From Synanceia verrucosa (Eukaryota > Chordata > Actinopteri > Perciformes > Synanceiidae): a DNA stretch of 64,000 nt. How positions within the stretch are numbered: the first letter of the stretch is position 1; each line of letters begins with the position of its first letter. Positions 58,326 to 64,000 of this stretch are shown piece after piece. The translations under genes and the position numbers were made by a program. The notes beneath the pieces were generated by a model. The model worked only from the letters and a program-made list of their open reading frames with translations, searched no databases and had not been told where the DNA came from. Location: the NCBI GenBank assembly GCA_029721515.1, contig CM056567.1, forward strand, positions 4,973,507 through 5,037,506, in the 5' to 3' direction.

Positions 58326-61300
58326 GGAGAGTAAAAAAAGAGAAGTGGGGGGACAGAAAGAGCAAGTGAAGTTGGACATAATAGACAGAGGGAGATGGTC
58401 CTGAGGTCATGTCACTCTACCTGTACATTAAAGTTCATGTGTGAGTGCAGCTCCAGCCCTGATCAATGAGGCTTTGATGACAGCGTTAAGGAATCGACCC
58501 GCAGTCTGTGCACACGCTGCAGTTGCACAAATAAACAAAACAAGCACACACTTGTGGTGACACCTTCCACAAGGACGCCCACAGTTAAACATATAGACCC
58601 GCTTAAAACAAACTGATAAAAAAAAAGCTCAGTTTGAACATGAGATTTATTTGTAGCAGAGGCTGAAAGACATACTGTACAAAAGTCAAATGTCACCTTG
58701 GACGTGCAAAGCTTCAAATCTTTACAGTGTTGCACACACACCTCCCTACACAACGCCAACAGGAGCAAGGCGCTAACACACAAGCAACAAAGAGAGGAAC
58801 AATTGAGCTCTGTCTGGAGAGGAGGAAAGAGGTGAGATAGTGGAGAGTGAAGAGGAGGAGTGAGCGTGTCGTGAGCAGAGACAGAGGAGGGAGAGGAGAA
58901 AAAGAGTTGGAAACACTAGAAAGATATTAATAGCATTTCTCTCTCCTTAAATAGCGACTGCAGGCAAAATGTGCGCAGGTAGGCTGCAGAGCACAACCCA
59001 GCACAGCTCAGAACAGGCCGGCCTCCCCGTCCGTTAGTTACCTCCTCCTCCTCCTTCTTCTGGGACAGCAAACTTTTCAAGGCGACGCACAAACAAATAC
59101 GAGATGAAAAGTGCTTTTTTTGTGAGGAAAGAAGCTGAGTGAGCGATTCAGAGGCTGTAGCACTGGCCTGTAGAGAAGAGGAGGTAAAGGGAGAGAGGGG
59201 GAGGTGAAGTTGTGTAAAAACGACAGGAATGTGTTTGTTTTCCTCTGAATGCCACAACCTTCAGAAATATTACGTGACAGGATCAATTATTTACACGACT
59301 GAGAGAAACAGCGTTATGTCACAAAGGTGCAGCCGTGGCAGTTCGCATCATAAACGCCACCAGCGGCCATTTCCTGCACAAATAATTTGCTTTATTACAT
59401 ACACAGGACTCTTCACTCACTACACATTGATACACACAGAGCTACAGACTGTCATGCTGTTCCATTGTCTGTCCACAGATGATGCATTTCAAACAGAGTG
59501 CCAATTAGACTGATACATTTTCCTTGCTGGAGAATATCATTCCCAGTCACAGCAACCATAAAAGTATCTGCCGTCGACACACACACACACAGCTAAGCCA
59601 GTGTTACATCACAACATAATTGAGTCCTTTGTTTCCTGCTTTTGATTCATTGAAACTAATCCTTTCGTAGCATTAAGCACCTGGTAAACACAAGGCTTCT
59701 TCCTTTCGCTGAGTGTTTGCTCCTGACTCCTGCACACGGTGATATTGAAGTATCACACACAATGGATTAAGGCTGCAGCACTGCAAAAAAAAAGTCTTTT
59801 AATCAGCTGTGTGGATTTTTTGGTGATTTATCGGTGCCTTCAACCAATACAAAGAAACTTCAGCGACTCTTTTTCAGAGAATGGGGCCTAATTACGCAAA
59901 ACAATCCATGAATTCCAAGTGACATTTCCAATAACGATATTTTAATGGTTTCTTTGGGGGACGATGTTTCCATAACTTTATAGTTTCAAGGCATTATTCC
60001 AAACGCTATCATTTTGGAATAATTAGACCACAAACAGGACTGATCACTTTCATTTCCTCCTCTTGGTTACACTGTATGAAATATCCAACTTAACAAGCAA
60101 TTTTCTGAACTGTAGAGTCTTAAAACACGCCATTCAAGAAACCAGTGAAAATAATTTCACTTTTTCCACTGCAGTCAGCGCCTCAGCCACGAGTTTTGAA
60201 ACCCCCAATCCCTTAACACCAAACCGCCTCTCCATCTCCAGCAGAATATTTGGATACGACAGTAGATAAATGCATGTATTTGTACGCTGGTGACCAGCAA
60301 CAGTTGTTCCCAACTCTTTACACACTGGGAGCACAGCGAATAAACAACACAGAAATGCTCAATGCCTGCCTCTGTCAAGGGCTTTTATTATGAAAGGTAA
60401 GAACAGAAGGAGTGGATCTAGTATTGTCTCCCTTTGTCAAATTTGAAAAAGGTAATAAAGTTTTTGTAGTTTCTTTAAACTGAATATATTTGAGTTACAA
60501 AACGAGATATGAGGATGTCGTCTTGGGCTGGCTGACTGACATTTTTCACCATTTTATAGACCAAACATCTAATTGATTAATCAAAAATAATCATGAGTTA
60601 CAGCCCTACTGTATATCAAAATAAGACCAATAAATCTGCCAGGAAAACATATCACACCTGCAACTGCACATATTTCAGTATTGATGTAAATGGGTCACCT
60701 TTACATAGAGCAGTATGTGTGGTGTCAAACCAGATTTCCGGTTTCAGCTTATTGTTGTCCTCCCCTTTGGAGATGTCACTTCCTTATTTATTGTGTTAGT
60801 AACTCTTCCCTCTCGTTTCAGATACCTTCATATCTTGGTTACAAAAAAATGCTTGAGCTTATGCTTTAAAACAAATCACTATCAACTCCTAAATACCAGT
60901 ATCTTCCTCAAAATTAGAGCATTAGTCAGACTGCACTCCAGAGTACACTGAGAAAAGAGACGTGACCTTGGCGTCCTCCGTGGCTGTTACAGCTCTGATA
61001 GCGGTTTCACTTCTTGAAACAAGTAACTATAATTGTAATTATGTTGGCATGCAGCACGTCAGTCCACAAGTATGGAGAAAATGTTGCAAGAAAAGGTGCT
61101 GTGCTCTGCAAACTAGAGAAATTATCTTTCACTAGTTCTGAGAAAAAGGACAAGAACATAATGTGTGACTGTGTGCACACAAGTACAAGTATTATACCAC
61201 AAAGTAAAGCTTCAAAATGACAGGGAATACTTTGACTTGTTATTGCAGGTGTTATTGTTTCTCCCCTCTACATACCTATTCATTGACATTGTGGTCCAAA

Positions 61301-64000
61301 TGTACTTCCTGTCAGGTACTGCATTGATAAACATGACAACAGGAAACATGTTTATGTTGTTAAGGTTTAAGAGCTCAGGGCAGCACCATCCTGCTTGGCT
61401 AAATAAATCTCCTAGCACTAACATTCAGTACAAACATGTCCAAATCTTGCAAAATGTAGTTTTTGGCAATAAAGTTTTTAAAAAATAGGCTTCTGTTGTT
61501 TGAAGGGGACAGCAAAACAAAATAGACCATGAACTGTAGATCTAAGCAGCTTATAAAACATAACAATACACAGACAAGATGTTTTTGTTCTTTTTAAATA
61601 AAGCAAATATTTAAACAGAAATACTGTAATTTATTTCATAATCATTTTAAATTGTGTTTTTATACAAATAACCGCTACAGATGATAAAACAGGACCCTTC
61701 CACTAGAAGCTACAGTGTACTTTAAACACCAGTATTTACACTGCATGCAATGATTTTCATGTAAAATAGATCGAACATTGATGTTACATCGATGGTGTTA
61801 TTCCTTTAAAAGTGGCAGATAAAAAAAGTGAAAACATTAATTACAGACCCTGTCTTATAAAGCCTTCTCATCATCAGCCCTTATTGATTAAACAAACTGA
61901 TTCATGCATCATAAATAAGCAGCATTTCTTAGATTCTTGACACATACTCTCTAATTTTGTATCTGTGCAACTATGTGGTACAGATGGTTGAAGACTGGGA
62001 AAATACGTCCAGTCTGGTGACATATCTAAACAGCAAATGGAGTGAAATGAAAGTAGAGCCACAGGGAAAGAGGTTTATGTGTGTGTGTGTGTCTAACAGG
62101 ACTGGGATTAATAGTAATTTCTTGGTGATTAGTGGGGATTCGACCTGGTGGGAATATCAAAATGGGGGCATTTTATGACATTGGGACATAACAGTGTGAA
62201 AACGGTCTGTGATTTATCACAGAAAATTATGTGATTACAGAAAGAGCAGCTGGGGAAAATTAAACCGTTTGATTTGTATGCACTGGAAGAAATGGTGACC
62301 GTCGTAAAGGCCTGAATGAGTTTATAATCAGCACACACAGCCCAGCACACACACCCATCCAGACACGCTCCATTGTTTCTGAAGCTTTTTTTTTTTTTAT
62401 TCCTGCTCTTTGCTGCTTATGGACTTGTCAGTGGATCGCACCGTACAGAGCCGAGCAGGGATGCAACTGGGTTGAAGGCGAAGTGCTGAGAGAGCTCTGA
62501 CATTTAGCTGTGGTATTGTTAGCACCAACTAGCCAATTAGCAGTCTACAGGCCCTTTAGTAGGTGTATGGGGCCACCACTTCACACACCAGTGTGCTTGT
62601 ATAACGCTGACATTTCACCACTGAACCAGGGAGCTCAACCTCCACGGAGCTTGGCTCAGCAGGGCTGGAGTTCGGGGAAGGGTCTTTGTCGAAATCAAAT
62701 GGGAAGCAGAACGAATTATTGGCACTTCTGAACATCATTTTGGATCTGAATCAAAGAATTTAGCACAAATTTAAAGATTTCAGCTTGAAGACATACCATC
62801 AGACCAGACCAAGTGACTTGCCAGAGGTTTATTGGAAGTGAAACCCACCCAAAAAACACTGTTCCCCCTCACTCCTTGACCAGGGCTACACCTGAATTTC
62901 AGGCCAATCATCATTACTCTGCAGGATTTAATCTTGTTACCATGGCAGCGGGGATATCCAGTGATGGATTACAGAGGGTCAGGGGCATCTCTGGAGGATT
63001 GGGAAACAACAAAAAGAAAGCGATGACTGTAACATTTGAACTCGGGTTAATGGGATTGGGATCAGCAATTTGAGGCGACGGGTGTGAGAAAGTGAGCCGG
63101 GGTCACGCACAACCCCGGTGGTCAGCGGATCTTTGACGGGATTTACAGAGGAAACGACGTTAGCGGTAATCTTAATGTTAAGGCAACCGTTACTAATACA
63201 GAGGTTTAAAGCACAGCGTGAAAATGATCTATGATCCCATCTGAATAGTGTTTGGATGCTGTTCGTGAAACACATGTTGAGCTCATTCACGAATGTCAAT
63301 AATATTTCAGACATTTTTGTGGCACATATCATTATGAAAATCAGTATTTAATGGTGATACTGATTCAAAATAACTGTAGTGCAATATATTTCTTTGGGCA
63401 TTTGATAGAGCACAGTTGCATCCACATGGCACACATCCCAGACCACCCTGACTCCCCAAACAGTGTTCAAGTATTAAAGCAAATATCTGCCAGTATATTA
63501 GCCAGGCAGTTTATCAGCCAGTCAACAGATCCTCAGTGATCTGTGCCTCCATCTAACTGCTACACAAACATTAACTATTAATACCCCAACAGTCTGACTC
63601 TTCCCACTGGAAAAATACATAATCTGGATGGCTTGTGGGGACCAGCAGTGATTAAACAGACATGCAAACACACACGAAGACTAAATGAGTGGTAAAAGTT
63701 TTAATTTGTTCCAGAAGAGGAGAACAGCTAAAATTTTTTATCCTTATTCAATAATAAAGAGAGCGGAAAATCTTATAACAGATAAATTTCCACACCCTAA
63801 ATTCAAATATCTAAATGACATGATGGTTGGTAGATAGGATATAGTGAAACAGCAAACCATCTCTGCAGTACTACCGCTCTGTTGTCACTTGGTAACCACG
63901 GCAGCGACCCCGTGACCTTAAGGCTGGAGTTCCTTCTTTGATGGTGAACCGTCAGTTGGTATGGGGACAGATATGCAGGGGCTATAGGGGTAGTGACTTC

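Larger units (their letters stand above)
53285..64000. other. Probable kcnq4 intron 1 (at least 10.7 kb)
   Basis: kcnq4 exon 1 (which would end in a sequence like NVLERPRGWAFVYHVF) was not found here, and no other gene was recognised on either strand. The stretch contains two partial TTAA-type repeats (54441-54629, 55334-55514), a (GATA)n tract (54763-54789), a tRNA-like SINE (58018-58199) and a duplicated segment (55855-55960 and 58223-58325). The rest shows nothing I can identify. Confidence 0.55.

Overview
The window is vertebrate nuclear DNA, almost certainly from a percomorph-type teleost. Genes are split into short exons with GT-AG introns, and three of them align from end to end with known vertebrate proteins. 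Microsatellites are dense, mostly (CA)n. The interspersed repeats are typical of fish: Tc1-like transposons, a tRNA-derived SINE with a GATG-type tail, and TTAA-ended MITE-like elements. I see no operon, CRISPR array, plasmid, phage or bacterial gene.

Layout. (1) 1559-19850, minus strand: tinagl1, a secreted matricellular protein built on an inactive cathepsin-B fold. All 11 coding exons are present (475 aa), together with a probable TATA-driven 5' UTR exon. Introns carry many CA/GT/GA microsatellites. (2) About 19.9-31.6 kb: gene-poor and repeat-rich. A Tc1-like transposon with intact ends (23635-25234) sits inside an AT/ACGTATAT satellite, which itself sits inside a TTAA-ended element. (3) About 31.6-32.1 kb: a promoter-like segment with two divergent ETS motifs, a possible minus-strand first exon that I cannot assign, and a CTCF-type motif. 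(4) 34229-36480, plus strand: cfap300, a cytoplasmic assembly factor for ciliary dynein arms. It is complete (7 exons, 263 aa) and is preceded by an RFX X-box and two CCAAT boxes. A second CTCF-type motif lies 0.8 kb beyond its 3' end. (5) 40034-53284, minus strand: kcnq4, a voltage-gated M-type potassium channel. Exons 2-14 of the usual 14 are present (578 aa plus one base). Exon 1 was not found and probably lies beyond the right edge. (6) 53.3-64.0 kb: apparently kcnq4 intron 1, holding only repeats.

The three genes do not form a pathway. They encode an extracellular matrix protein, a ciliary assembly factor and an ion channel. cfap300 and kcnq4 are tail to tail with closely spaced 3' ends.

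I reconstructed exons by hand, checking splice sites and reading phase at every junction; total lengths close in frame for tinagl1 (1428 nt) and cfap300 (792 nt). I did not find a convincing undescribed system. The observations most worth testing are regulatory: microsatellites beside three splice acceptors, a tandem NAGNAG acceptor in kcnq4, the RFX/NF-Y promoter and paired CTCF motifs around cfap300, the unassigned ETS promoter, and the nested transposon.
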